DNA of 64,000 bases from Gautieria morchelliformis (lineage: Eukaryota > Basidiomycota > Agaricomycetes > Gomphales > Gomphaceae), in contig WHVA01000374.1 of the NCBI GenBank assembly GCA_015179125.1, forward strand, positions 51,236-115,235, given 5' to 3'. The notes under the pieces were generated by a model. It was not told where the DNA came from, did not search any database, and saw only the letters and a list, made by a program, of their open reading frames with translations. Position numbers and translations under genes: made by a program. Positions 31,995-42,793 of this stretch are shown here, piece after piece. Position 1 is the stretch's first letter. Each line of letters starts with the position of its first letter.

Positions 31995-33600
31995 TTAGCT
32001 CACCGTCCGGGTCCAGCCCGCATCTGCGTTGACAAAGACGTGATCCGGGTGCTTCTCATCACCCATATCACTCTCATAATAGCGGGATAAGCAGTGCGCT
32101 ACTTTGTTTTCAACGCCGTCAACGTGGATGGTGTTGTAATTGAAGCGGGATAGGAACTCCCACCACCGGACCTGTCTATCAGACAGGTTCTTTTGGGCCT
32201 CGAAGTACTCGAGACCCTTGTGGTCCGTGTCTAGGGTGAACTTTCGCCCTAGGAGTTTGTCTTCCCACTTCATGAGGGCTTCGAGCACGGCGATAGTTTC
32301 CTGCTCGTGTGTTCTGTAGTGTTGCTGTGCAACACTGAACTTCTTTGACAAGAAGCCAGCTGGCCGACAGGTTCTCCAGTCTGGTCCCTGGCCGTAGATG
32401 ACACCAACACCAGACTTTGAACCGTTGGTGATGACCCATATCGGGTCCGCATTCTGTGTGTTGATGGGACACAGGATCAGGGCCTTGCAGGCCAGCGCCC
32501 TTATGCTGTGGAAGCATTTGTCCAGCAACGGCGTCCATTTGAATGGATGGTTGTTGCACACACATCCAATAAGGGAGTGGTGTATGCGCTGACGTCTGGC
32601 ATGTAGTGTGTCAGGTATTGCACGAGGCCAAGGAATCTCTGCACATCGTTAAACGTGCGAGGCCTCCTCCACTCGCGGATGCATTGCATTTTGTCTCCAT
32701 CCGCGTGAACCCCTTGGCCATCTATGCTGTGGCCAAGGCACTCCATTCTTTCCGAATAGAGATCAACCTTCTTTTTACTTAAGAAGAGATGGCTGCTCCA
32801 TAGTCTGTCGAAGACTATGTGGAGATGTTCCTCGTGCTCTTGTATCGAGTCTGAGAAGATGAAAATATCATCCATGTAGACATGGACGAAGTGACCTATG
32901 CAGTCGCAGAATATCGACGTCATGAGACATTGAAATGTCGATGGGGCGTTGCAGTCCCCCATCTGTATCACTTGGCTCCTGAACGTGCCAAGGATCGTCG
33001 CAAAGGCTGTCTTTGGGATGTCTTCAGGACGAATATGGATTTGCTCGTATGCCTCTGACATATCGAGCTTCATCCTGTATTTGCAGCGAGCGACATTGCT
33101 CCAGATAACATCCTGATCCGGGAAGGGTATCACATCCTTCACCATGTTCTCGTTCTGCTGTCACAGGTCGAAGACGGTACATAACATACTGTTCTTCTTT
33201 GGTATGCCCAGCAGTGGCACTCCTTGATGGGCCACTGCTGGTATCCACCACTTCGCAGTGGTGTATCATTCTAACTTTATGCACAATTCCTCACAGAAGT
33301 GTTCAGGACACTTGGGTAGTTGATACTGCATGCGTTTGTTGGGATCAATAAGATTGATCTCGTGATTCACCTCCCGTAAGGGAGGGAGTTCCAATGGAAT
33401 ACTGCCGACGAGGTCGACGATCTTGTCCATCCATCCCTCGTTTGCGCGAGGGATGTCATCGTCCTCATGGACGATGGTTATGGTTTGGGGCAGCCATCAA
33501 GCGCCATGTACGTTAGTTTGGACCCCCAGCGCTTGGTGGCTTTTTCCTTTTTTCTAGTGCTTTCATCGTGAGATGACAGCATCTGTCCCTATGGGTGTAT
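31995..33600 (-). pseudogene. E2 reverse transcriptase and RNase H, broken
   Basis: RT motifs KLDMSEAYEQIHI, QMGDCNAPSTFQCLM and VHVYMDDIFIFSDS are present, and RNase H shows WVITNGSKSGVGV and TDHKGLEYFE. FDL-stop-QQNEN against FDLRQQNEN in E1 is another CGA-to-TGA change. Confidence 0.8.
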
Positions 33601-33641
33601 GGAGAGGGTGAGGACAAGTCGTGAGACTCATCCTCCTGGAT

Positions 33642-34150
33642 TCAATTGGCCAGGGGGGGCGTGGGCCCCGAGGTGATTCTACTCACCTTTGGATCTGCGC
33701 CGTTCTTCGACGACGAAAAGTCGTCAAAGCTTACTTTTCCTGTGGGGATGGTTTCATTCCCCACATGGATCCTCCCTGGACTGGCAAAGTCCAGGGTCAC
33801 TCCTAGTTTCCTTAGGAATGGAGTTCCCAAGATAGCGTCGTAGTATTCGATGTTTGCCACATCGAAGTATTCTTCGACTGTTTCGCAACCAAATCTAATG
33901 GTCGTGTTTGTCCCGTAGTTGATCATTGATCAACTACTGATGCACGCCAATTGCAGGGCAATTGGCTGTTCCAAGGCCAATGTCTTTATGCCAGTGGCAT
34001 GTGTGAATTCAGGGGATAGCAGTACCCCTTCACTCCCACTGTCTAGCAGACAGTGGGCCTTTGTGCCACCGATTTCCCAGTACCCCGACAGGGTATGGTT
34101 TTCACTGCACAGCCATACCGGTCACGTGCGGTGTTTGCTCTGATGATGAT
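33642..34150 (-). pseudogene. E2 protease remnant
   Basis: It contains LLDSGSEGVLLSPEF with an intact DSG, then ILGTPFLRKLGVTLDFASPG, ending PLAN and a TGA at 33642-33644 in the same place and frame as E1. On the 5' side it is fused by deletion to mid-gag sequence, so the zinc knuckle is gone. Confidence 0.75.
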
Positions 34151-34169
34151 ACATTGGCTCGGCCACCTT

Positions 34170-35116
34170 GTCTGGGGCCATCGTTCAGCATTTCCTGAAC
34201 GGTCTTTGTGCCTTGCACGACCACGTCAAATTTGTTCGATGCGTGGTGGTATGTGAGGGTGTGCATGAATCTCTTCTGCAGCCCTTGCATAGCCATTTCC
34301 AAGGTCCATTCACAGACCTGATGATCAAAACACTCAATGTTTCAAACGAACCATTCTTGGGCTTTGCCGGTTAGGTGAGTGCCCAGGTAATCCATCTGCA
34401 TCTGCATGGTGGTTGGCCCTAGTAGGCAGTTCATCTTGAGCCACCTCAAGATGCCCGCTATGAACCCCTCGAATTCTTCAAGGTCCGAACCTCTGGTGTA
34501 TGGCTCCGGATGAGCCAGCTTTACGCCGGCTTTCGTGAGCATGGACTTTTCAGGGTCCGTGTCTGCGGCGTCTGTGAGCGCTACACGGATCATCCGTGTG
34601 ACACCGTCATATGGCTCCTGTGGGCCTTCGATTTGGTCCGGGATGCCTTGACCTTTCACGGGGCTGCACAGCGGCGCGTGGCGGGGCAGCTTCTAATTGC
34701 TCGCTGCTTCGTGGGGATTGATGTCAGGTGTCCCCTGTCAATCCCACGTTCTGGACTTGTAGTCTGCTCAAGAGAGCAGAACATGCTTGTCTGGCCTCCT
34801 GGACGACACGCTCCTGCTGCTCGTTCAGCAGCTGGGTGGTCTGCGCTCAAGTCACTGCCTCTTCGGCATACTGCCTGCGCAGCTCCAGGGCACATGTGTA
34901 GTGACGGGCGGCTTGCGCCTCTTTCCGCTGCCAGTGCTCGACTTCGAGCTCCAGGCTTGCGGCCATGTCCTCGGAGTTGACCTCCAAGGCCACCTGTTTG
35001 CAGATCGCCTGTTGGATGGTTTTGCCATCCCTCGCTGGGGCTGTGTTGGTCCCGTGGTTTCTCGATTTGTTCCTGAATCGTACGTCCTGCACGGATGGGA
35101 TGTTCAGCGGCGGCAT
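34170..35116 (-). pseudogene. E2 gag remnant
   Basis: It starts MPPLNIPSVQDVRF at 35116 right after the ORF0 TGA. The capsid region reads KGQGIPDQIEGPQEPYDGV and LTGKAQEWF. Several frame breaks occur. Compared with E1, about 800 nt between the gag core and protease are missing. Confidence 0.7.
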
Positions 35117-35908
35117 TCATCGCTGATTGTGCGCTTCATGCTGGTCTTCAGCAGCGCTGTTGCCCTTGCTGTCTGTCGCTCTATGTGACCCTCGGTGGCG
35201 GCGATGTTCGTTCTTTTCTTCAAGGGCTTGTAGCGTCGCCCTTACGCCGGCAATCTCTGTGTTGCTCTGGCGCACGTCTATGCGGGATTCCGCCAGCGAT
35301 GCTCGCAGGCCCGTGAGCGACCTGGCTAGTCCACGGGCCGTTGTGACTATTCCGGCAATCCTGTCTGCCACGTTCTCCAGCTCGCAGCCTATCTGCTCAT
35401 TCCTCGCATCGGTGTGGCCGATGCGTTGGGTTGCTTCATGTAGCTGATTGTTCAGCCGCATGGTCACTGTTGTTTCATCAGCGGTGTTTGTCCTTGAGCT
35501 CTTTCCACTTGAGCTCAAGTATTCCAAGTCCTGATTGTCCTCAGGTGCTCGTTGTTTTTGACATTGTTCCTTGGGAGGAGCAACGGTTGTCCCATCTTTC
35601 AACCAGAAGGCCGCGTCGCGGCTCCTAACTTGTCGTGACGTCCAGTCTGATGCTGAGCCTTCGTCATTGCTGATGGGTGAGCTGGCTTGGCCCTTGCCCT
35701 TATCACGAGGCGGGGGCGAGTGGGATGGGGAGTGTGACTTGTCCCTGTCCTGTCCTTCCACCTTGTCCACGCTTGGAGACACGTGGTCGATGGTGTCCGC
35801 GTTCTCTGGTGCTAGGACGGGTGTGGCGAGGTCTATGACTTCGCCATCTTCTATCTCCTTGGGCCTTGAGCCCAAGGTAGCGTCAGCCGTGGTGTCGCTA
35901 GGCTGCAC
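35117..35908 (-). CDS. E2 ORF0: 263-codon coiled-coil protein before gag
   Basis: An open frame with an acidic N-terminus (EIEDGEVIDLATPV), a Ser/Pro/Lys-rich middle (SHSPSHSPPPRDKGKGQ) and a long heptad-rich coiled coil (MRLNNQLHEATQRI ... RASLAESRIDVRQSNTEIAGV). The C-terminus is basic. The first codon of the open stretch is GTG; the E1 ATG position (MADATL) is ACG here, so the start may be lost. It ends TGAATG, the ATG opening gag, exactly as in E1. Function is unknown. Confidence 0.6.
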   Translation of the reverse strand: MQPSDTTADATLGSRPKEIEDGEVIDLATPVLAPENADTIDHVSPSVDKVEGQDRDKSHSPSHSPPPRDKGKGQASSPISNDEGSASDWTSRQVRSRDAAFWLKDGTTVAPPKEQCQKQRAPEDNQDLEYLSSSGKSSRTNTADETTVTMRLNNQLHEATQRIGHTDARNEQIGCELENVADRIAGIVTTARGLARSLTGLRASLAESRIDVRQSNTEIAGVRATLQALEEKNEHRRHRGSHRATDSKGNSAAEDQHEAHNQR

Positions 35909-36108
35909 TGGGGTTTTGTTGCGCGAACTGCTAGATCACATCGTTCAACTGAGCGGGTACATCGCAGGCGTACAGTCGATGGTAGTATGTTGTACTACGT
36001 TCGTTTTCTGATGATTTTCCAATCGTCAGCACAGCGATCTTCTAAGATGCTGCAGGAACCACCCTTCAACTGTTTGCTAGGCAAACAGTCGTTGGAAGTT
36101 CAAAAAGG

Positions 36109-36340
36109 TGTAAGATGGTTGGCTTAATACTTGTGTTATCACAAGGTGGTAGAACTCAACCAAACTATGGTGATTCTAATACGACATAGTGCCGGTTACA
36201 GGTAAAGTTAAGCTGGGGAATCCTGGTGGATTCCCACACAAGAACTATACAGTGGGTCCAGGAGGACCCACTGGTGCTATGTAAGCTACCAGCTATTATG
36301 TGTTGCCTCGCGGCAACACAGGTAAATATCTATATTTACA
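36109..36340 (-). repeat. E2 5' LTR
   Basis: 232 bp, TGTAAATATAG...CATCTTACA on the minus strand, flanked outside by ATCGA. Confidence 0.92.
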
Positions 36341-36549
36341 ATCGAAGAACACTATCCACTTTCACGAAGCTTCCCAAAATCAGTGTATATACCCAGTGCT
36401 GCTCGGTCTAGTGACACCTGTCGATCTGAGAATTAGAGTCAGTCATCACCCGCACTATACAGCTAGTCCCCGCGACTTCGGTTAACTATAAAAAGGGTAT
36501 GGTTGGATGTTTCATTTGTATAAAGCACTTTTCATGCCATGTTAGCAAT

Positions 36550-36868
36550 ACGCTTCCTGAGACATCTCCCTATCCAGACATAGCCATGCCTTTGTCTATA
36601 TACTGTATGAGCATATCTTGTGCATCAGATGAGAGGGCCTTGACAATGGATGGGATGTTGGTCCCTTTGGTGGAGTTGAGGACAAGGAACAGAGTTTGAA
36701 GTGTTATTGTCTACATGTCATGGTTTGGATGGGACATGATTATGGGTTGAGCACATGGTAAGATATACCTTGGCATCTTCTACATTTGGTCCATATGGCG
36801 TGTATTCTAGAATGGTATTTAATGCACCCACAATGTCAGCCCTTGTAATGGCATCAGCCAGTTACTTC
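36550..36868 (-). pseudogene. ARPC5 fragment, copy 2, inverted relative to copy 1
   Basis: The minus strand reads ADIVGALNTILEYTPYGPNVEDAK, then the same intron as at 17078, then LFLVLNSTKGTN and IPSIVKALSSDAQDM. An in-frame stop replaces the Trp of SGWGD. It extends one exon further 5' than the copy at 17061-17303. Just beyond it (36876) is a 24-nt match to the start of the E3-type LTR. Confidence 0.75.
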
Positions 36869-36875
36869 TGTAGTG

Positions 36876-37400
36876 TCAGGGGACACCCTGTTTTCCAGCT
36901 CTGACACCACCCTGAGTTCTCACTGCAGACTGCGACAAGTAAGTACAAGAGCCTCTTTGAGGCTAGAATACAGGTGGACTCTGGAACGGATAATAAATCA
37001 CAGCAATGATGGGAACGTAGGAGGCCTGCGTCCCCGTTCTCTCGCATCTTTTTAACAACGGTGTTCGTGGAGGCCTCGTCGAGGTGGGGCAGGTGGCTCG
37101 AAGGAACCGTCCCCTGCAGAGCCACGTGGCTAGCAAATGAGTGAACTGCCGTGCAGTAATGCGGTCACAAGTGCGATGGTAACACTGACTGGGTCTGGGG
37201 CGTGGCTGATATGCCTGACCTTAGAGATACTGTGCAATGACCCCCGTGAAAGTGCACCGGTGATACTGGTGCTATCACTTGTGTGCCTGCATTTGTGATC
37301 TCAACGGCAGCCCGTTCTCTGGTTCTCACCCCGGCCCAGCCGGTGTCGCAGCCTGTGCCCTTCCAGTTCTCTGTGAGGCTCCAGGGCACCCAACTGACAC
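36876..37400. other. No gene; short LTR-like start TGTCAGGGGACACCC
   Basis: The first 24 nt match the E3-family LTR start, then the sequence diverges. No end or target duplication could be found. Confidence 0.35.
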
Positions 37401-37403
37401 CGT

Positions 37404-38188
37404 TCAGCAGCACGGAGACAAGCTCCGAGACAAATTCTCATTGGCTGGCACCATTCCACGTCGTCGGACATCTCTCAGCACAAAGCGTGTGACAAAACGC
37501 TGGTTGTTGCATGTGGTAGTGTAGCCAGTGAGGGCAAATTGCAAGAACCTGCCGAGTGTGAAATCTTTCATGTGCCAAGGAACTTTCCTGATGCTTCCAG
37601 CATCGACTTCATCGACGAGAGGGGGTGGTACGACACGCTCGAGGTACTTCTCGCGCTTCCACCCTGGTAACTTCTGTTCTGGTGCGCACTGCACGGATCA
37701 GAGATGGTACAACACATTTGAAATACTTCTCGCACTTCTGTCGTAGTGCTGCGACCGAGCGCACTGCGCGGCTCAAGGATGGTACAACATGCCTAAGATA
37801 CTTCTCGCGTTTCTGTCCTGGCACAGCAACCTAGCGCATTGCCAGGTTCCGGGATGGTGCAACACGTCCGAGATACTTCCCGCGCTCCTGTTCTGGTACT
37901 GCGACCAAGCTTAACTTCTGTCCTGGTAGCTTCTGTCGTGGTACTGCGACCGCGCACTGCATTGTTCAAGGATGGCACAACATGCCCAAGATACTTCTCG
38001 CGCTTCTGTTCTGGCACAGCGACCGAGCGCATTGCTGGGTTCGGGGATGGTACAACACGTCCGAGATACTTCTCGCGCTTCTGTTCTGGTACTGCAACCG
38101 AGTGCACTGTGAGGTCCCCAAAAGCCAACGTGGCCGAATCTGAACGAGATGTTACTTCCTTAGATGGCGACATTGCGCCATGGTGCAC
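37404..38188 (-). pseudogene. Repeat protein remnant with 25-residue units
   Basis: A minus-strand frame starting MHHGAMSPSKEV carries units such as SVAVPEQKREKYLGRVVP followed by SPNPAMR, repeated about six times as a roughly 75-bp tandem repeat. Later units are degenerate and shift frame. A unique tail follows (VPWHMKDFTLGRFLQFALTGY, ending at 37404). The repeat length being a multiple of three supports past coding. I do not recognise the family. Confidence 0.45.
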
Positions 38189-38189
38189 C

Positions 38190-39300
38190 CGAGCGTGATC
38201 ACCACGACTGTTGAGGTCGTGTGAGTAAATGTATACTGTGATGCTTTGTCGTTCAGTGAGCTACTGGGTTCTCGTGCTGCGAGTATGTCGGCGATCACAT
38301 CTGCCAGTGTCACTTGAAAGCTCCCCCTGTAGCGATCCGAAGCGTAGCGAGCCCTAAACGTAGTGGGTGATCTGCATAGTTGTCACCTCGCTAGTGGAGG
38401 GTTATGCAGCACTCGTGTGCGGGTGGGACTGTTGAACGTTGAATCCCAGAATGCTTTCCGGATATTCGTGCACGCCGTCCGAGTACCAGGCGGGGCTGTG
38501 CAGAGCTAAGAACATGCAAGAAACATCAGCCGTTCAGCTCATTCCCACGTGTAAGTTGTGATCGGATCATGACATACACATCTGATCCAGTCGTGCAAGT
38601 CCGTCCAGACAGGCGCACGTTCATGCAGATCACGGGTCCCTCTGGACATACGCACGTTCATGCGGGTCACAAGTCCGTCCAGACGTGATATATTGCCCCA
38701 ATACAGTGGGGATGGATGCGGCACGGATCAGGGAATTGACCATCGCTACCGCATACCAGCCATCTGCTGCGGTTGCACGCGTGTAGAGTGGGATACGCTG
38801 CTGCGTGAGGTAAAAGAATTGGGACTCACACGCTGTTCGACCATCCATGCCGAACCCAAGCGGGTCGGAAAGTTGTCTGAATTGAGCGTATCGTTGCCAT
38901 TCACAAGTCTATCTGGACATGCGCATGTTCATGCAGGTCACAGGTTCCTTCGGACATGACATGTCGCTCGCATACAGGCCGTCTGCTGTCGCTCGCCCAT
39001 CGATGCCGACCCAAACGAGTCGGGGAGTCATCTGGATTGAGCGTATTGTTCGCGGAAACACCTCCTGCGCCCCTCTTGGGCATATTCCTGACAAGGGGAA
39101 ACTTTCTGTCCCATAACTTTCTCTGCAAGACCAGGCGGTGATGTAAGGAAGTGTCCGTCGAGCTCGTTCAAGTTGAAGGGCCTGACCTGTGCCCTGCTTC
39201 GACCTCTCCTGTAGTGTGTTCGTCGACGAGGTCTGGGCGTTGTAGTGCGATCTCAGACACGAAGGGCACTGCGCCACTTCGTGGTAGGAGATGGTACAAA
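38190..39300. repeat. Noncoding region with short direct duplications
   Basis: CGCACGTTCATGCRGGTCAC and variants recur at about 38605, 38652 and 38920. A longer block (CCATGCCGAACCCAAGCGG and its variant CGATGCCGACCCAAACGAG) occurs near 38846 and 38999. No gene was recognised. Confidence 0.45.
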
Positions 39301-39318
39301 TGCTGTGGCGGTGCCGTC

Positions 39319-40155
39319 TTAGTTGTAGCCGAGGCGTCTGTCCATGATTGAACCATTGGCTGCGATGACCTTGTGCGCCATTGCGTAACACTCGTCGTGT
39401 TGCTTGCTGAGTATGTCTGGAGTAAACGGCTGGGCCATCAGTCGCTGACGCAATAATATGTCCATATACAAATAAATCTCGAGCTTCTCTTCCATCTTCA
39501 GATCACGTGCGGTTCGTACGGTGATCAATTCCGCCCTTTAGAATACTGGCTCCGGGTTCGCCACAGAGCTCGACTCGGATGACATGTGACAGGTTTGGTT
39601 GAATTGTGTGCATATAATTGTCACGTTCGAGCTTAGTACGCTCCAATCTGCTGATGATGAACGAATACCATGGGACGTAGACGTGAAGAAGGCAAGGGGA
39701 CGGAGACATGTGCTAACATCTAGTGGGAAGTTGAACGTGGATAGCGTGGACGATCGATTGTTACTGTACGTGTTTGCTGCCACCAGCGCTGCTGAGAAGT
39801 CCATGAAGAAGTTGTTCGGAGCATGAGTAGTCGTAGCTGGGTTCACGGTACTAATGAGAGGATTCGAGTTAGGCATACTACTGTTCTGATTCGTCAGCTT
39901 CTCCGCTCAGACTCCTCGCGGTTCCTGAGCCTTCCGACGCAGTTTGACGAGATGATTCGTGATGTCGTTGGCCGATGAATCGCTGGCCGGCTTAGATGCG
40001 GTGACGCTGTCCGGGTGGTCTTCCGACACTGCGAAAGAAGATCTACTCGATGTGCTACGAGGAGATGGTGGCGCTGAGAGAGCTCTTCGTTCAGCGATGC
40101 TAATCAACCTGTCGTGAACAGCGCTTCCGCGTCCAACAGGCCAGCCGCTGACCAA
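39319..40155 (-). CDS. Possible unrecognised gene or remnant
   Basis: Three minus-strand frames follow each other (39907-40155, 39538-39876, 39319-39528). They are Ser-rich at first and end MEEKLEIYLYMDILLRQRLM. I could not join them with credible introns and do not recognise the protein. It could be a decayed gene. Confidence 0.25.
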
Positions 40156-40649
40156 GCTGGCTTCGCACTAATCAGCCTGGCGCTTCAGTGTCCCGTGCGG
40201 TGCTCGAAATTACCCCGCAAGCACTGAGGAGGATTCGACTACAAACTAGTCGTAGAGGGTGTTGATATCCAAATTGGGCCAAATGTCATGCCTTTGATTC
40301 CATAAGCGCTGAAGCCCTAAGGGAGGCCTTCATAATATTGGGTCATTTGTACCAGAGACAATTGACCAGTGCACTCTTGGGTCTGATGTCTGGGCCGTTC
40401 TATGAATGTAAAAGCAGCGGCTTTGAGATCTGAGAGTCATTTCGCCGTTGTGAATGGATTAGTGACAACATCCGTTAGCGGAGAGACCGGTGCCGGCGCT
40501 TCTGTCCCCGGGTCCCTGAGTGCAGTTGCACATGTCGCCTCCCGCTAGGAATGGCGCTGTTGCATCTAGTAGCGAAAAGATAAAAGGGTGTGTGCGGCCA
40601 ATGGGTGAACCTCACCTACTTCAACCCACTCGCTCTCCACTGTCTCGAA

Positions 40650-42270
40650 ATGAGTACTGACGTTGAGGCTGCTATCGCATGTCAGTATTACCAGCGTTCC
40701 GTCTCCTTTCTCTCTTCTCTCATTATGTTTGGCTACAGATGTACCAGTAATGTACGGGGCTGTCGCTGCACTGACAATGATTACATATGACTATGGTTGG
40801 TTTCTCACTGGTCAGTAATGAAATATGGCTGACTCCGTCGCGATAGCCATTACATTTGATGATGAGGTGCGTGTCACTTCGAATGACGGAACAGCCTGGC
40901 CTATCTAGCTTGGTATAGTTCGAATTCGTATGGAAGCGCCCCTGGTCTTTAGGAAAGATACTATTCCTATTTGTATGTATATGTTCCTGTTATTATCAGA
41001 TCTCTATGGTAATATTGATGCCATACATCATCAGAATCGTTATTTCGGATTACTGACCTTTCTTTCTATTTGGATGGGTGCAGTTTTCATGCGCGGTTCT
41101 GTGTGACCTCAATGTACTAATGTTGCAATCAGCCTTTTCCTTCGGGCCCTCGTCGCCGGTGAGGCATTAGTAAATTCGCCTCGCCATATCTCACCTGATT
41201 TTTCAAAGTTGTATGCATCGCAATTCTTCAGGGATGTATAAGTTTCCTGATGCAGTGTTGGACACAAGCTGCCATGGATTTTTCGGGTGGCATACAACGT
41301 CGTAAGTCTGAACTTTCTTTGCCTCAAAGGACACCCTTCTCCATAATGACCGAGATTCTGACGCAAAAATCTGTTTCAGGGAGGCTATTGCTATTGTAAA
41401 CGTGGAAGGTATGATATATATTTGTCTTTGGGGATAGCTACATGCGCTCTCATTCTTATGCATCTAGTTATCCTCATACTTCGAGTATGTGGCCCTTTCC
41501 CTTTGCCATAGAGTGATTATCCGCCTTATTTTAATATGATTAGATATATGCAGTTTATAACTGCAGCCGAAGACTACTCCTCATCATGATTGCGTTCTTA
41601 GTGGCGGCGATAGCCAGCTCTTCGTGGCTGGCCATTTCAACACTGCCTACCAGCGAGTACTTGCTCCACTTCTGCCCAGTCAACCTTCTCACGACAATCC
41701 AGTCGCACCGATGATGGTAAGTAACACGCCTGGCTGCACACTGAACGGCGCCACACCACCTCATGCCCTGTTCTTTTGGATCCCTTTCCTTATATTTGAG
41801 ACATTTCTCGTGGCTCTCATGTTGTGTAAAGGTTGGAGGGTATACAGAAGTGAGGGAGGCTCTAGGCTGTTACATCTGATTATTAGAGACAGGTATGCAT
41901 ACATGGCCAGTGGCCCGTGAATTTTTCTTGATATTGTCAGCGCTAATGTTCAGCATTAGTCTTCTCTACTTTGGGGTGTAGGATTTTGTTCTCCTTTCCA
42001 TCGCTCCGTGCTTATCCAGCGTATCAGCATATTCATGGCTCTACTGGCGAATTGTATTGTGTGGGCCACCCCTTCGTTAGATCCTAGAACTGTTGCTTGG
42101 TGAGTCCTGGCATCATTCTCTGAATCTACCTCCATTTGACCGGCCACTCAACGTTCCGCCTCAGTTTTGCAATTGCCCTGCCGTGTGCAATGGGTTGTCG
42201 CTTACTCCTCAATATGCGCGAAAGCTTTTATAAAGAGACGACGACCATCTGGACCGTCATGTCAGTCTAA
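40650..42270 (+). CDS. DUF6533 multi-pass membrane protein, copy 1
   Basis: ATG at 40650 (MSTDVEAAIA). After short introns the exons read VMYGAVAALTMITYDY, ITFDDE, FEFVWKRPWSLGKILFLF, then several hydrophobic segments (LLIMIAFLVAAIASSSWLAI; PHALFFWIPFLIFETFLVAL). The C-terminus is IALPCAMGCRLLLNMRESF, ending WTVMSV at 42268-42270. This is the pattern of the agaricomycete DUF6533 family: a YDxxxTxxDE loop, a W..PWSLGK motif, several transmembrane helices and a C-terminal SRL/CRL-LNxRE motif. Function of the family is unknown. Exon joints were inferred by eye, about nine exons. The second copy at 48462 has the same length to the base. Confidence 0.75.
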
Positions 42271-42391
42271 GCGACAAGGAAAGAGTTGGATATAATTCCT
42301 CAATCTGTTTGTGTTTCTGTTTGCATGGCTATGAGGGTAAGGATGCTGCTGCCTGTGAGCTGCAAGCTGCAAGCTGCTATCTCCTGTGTAT

Positions 42392-42793
42392 CACTACAGG
42401 CATAGAAAAGTTTTCTTGTCTGAAAAACTGTTCAAAAAACTGTAAAGATTCTCCAAATATTTTTAGTGTGTTTTTATGTAAAAAAAACTATAATAAATTT
42501 TGTGTTTTTATTAGAATTTGTTGAGCAAGAAAATTGTGAAAAAATTCAAAGTTTTTTGCAAGGTTTTTTTTATGGGTTTCTTTGTGTTTTCACAACAAAA
42601 CTTATAAAAACACATAAAAAAACCCTGTAAAAACTTTAAACTTTTTTTACAATTTTCTTACTCATCAAATTCTAACAAAAACACAAAATTTTGTAAAAGT
42701 TTTTTTACATAAAAAACACTAAAAATATTTGGAAAATCTTTACAGTTTTTTGAGCAGTTTTTCAGACCAGAAAATTTTTATATGCCTCCAGTG
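42392..42793. mobile_element. CACTA-like foldback MITE, 402 bp
   Basis: Termini CACTACAGGCATA and, inverted, CACTGGAGGCATA. The two halves are inverted copies of about 190 bp with an AT-rich centre. A 3-bp target duplication TAT (42389-42391, 42794-42796) fits CACTA elements. The duplicate region has an empty site GTGTATGGGG at 50200. There is no coding capacity. Confidence 0.8.

Larger units (their letters stand above)
17421..36340 (-). mobile_element. Ty3/gypsy retrotransposon E2 (chromodomain type), degraded, hosts E1
   Basis: The 5' LTR is 36109-36340 (232 bp). The 3' LTR is split by E1 into 17421-17450 and 27919-28120 (30 + 202 = 232 bp). The flanks are ATCAA at 17416-17420 and ATCGA at 36341-36345, a target duplication with one difference. 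A polypurine tract (GCGGGAGGG on the minus strand) precedes the 3' LTR. The internal order is ORF0, gag, protease, RT, RNase H, integrase, chromodomain, ORF3. Many stops and frame changes show it is inactive. Confidence 0.88.
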
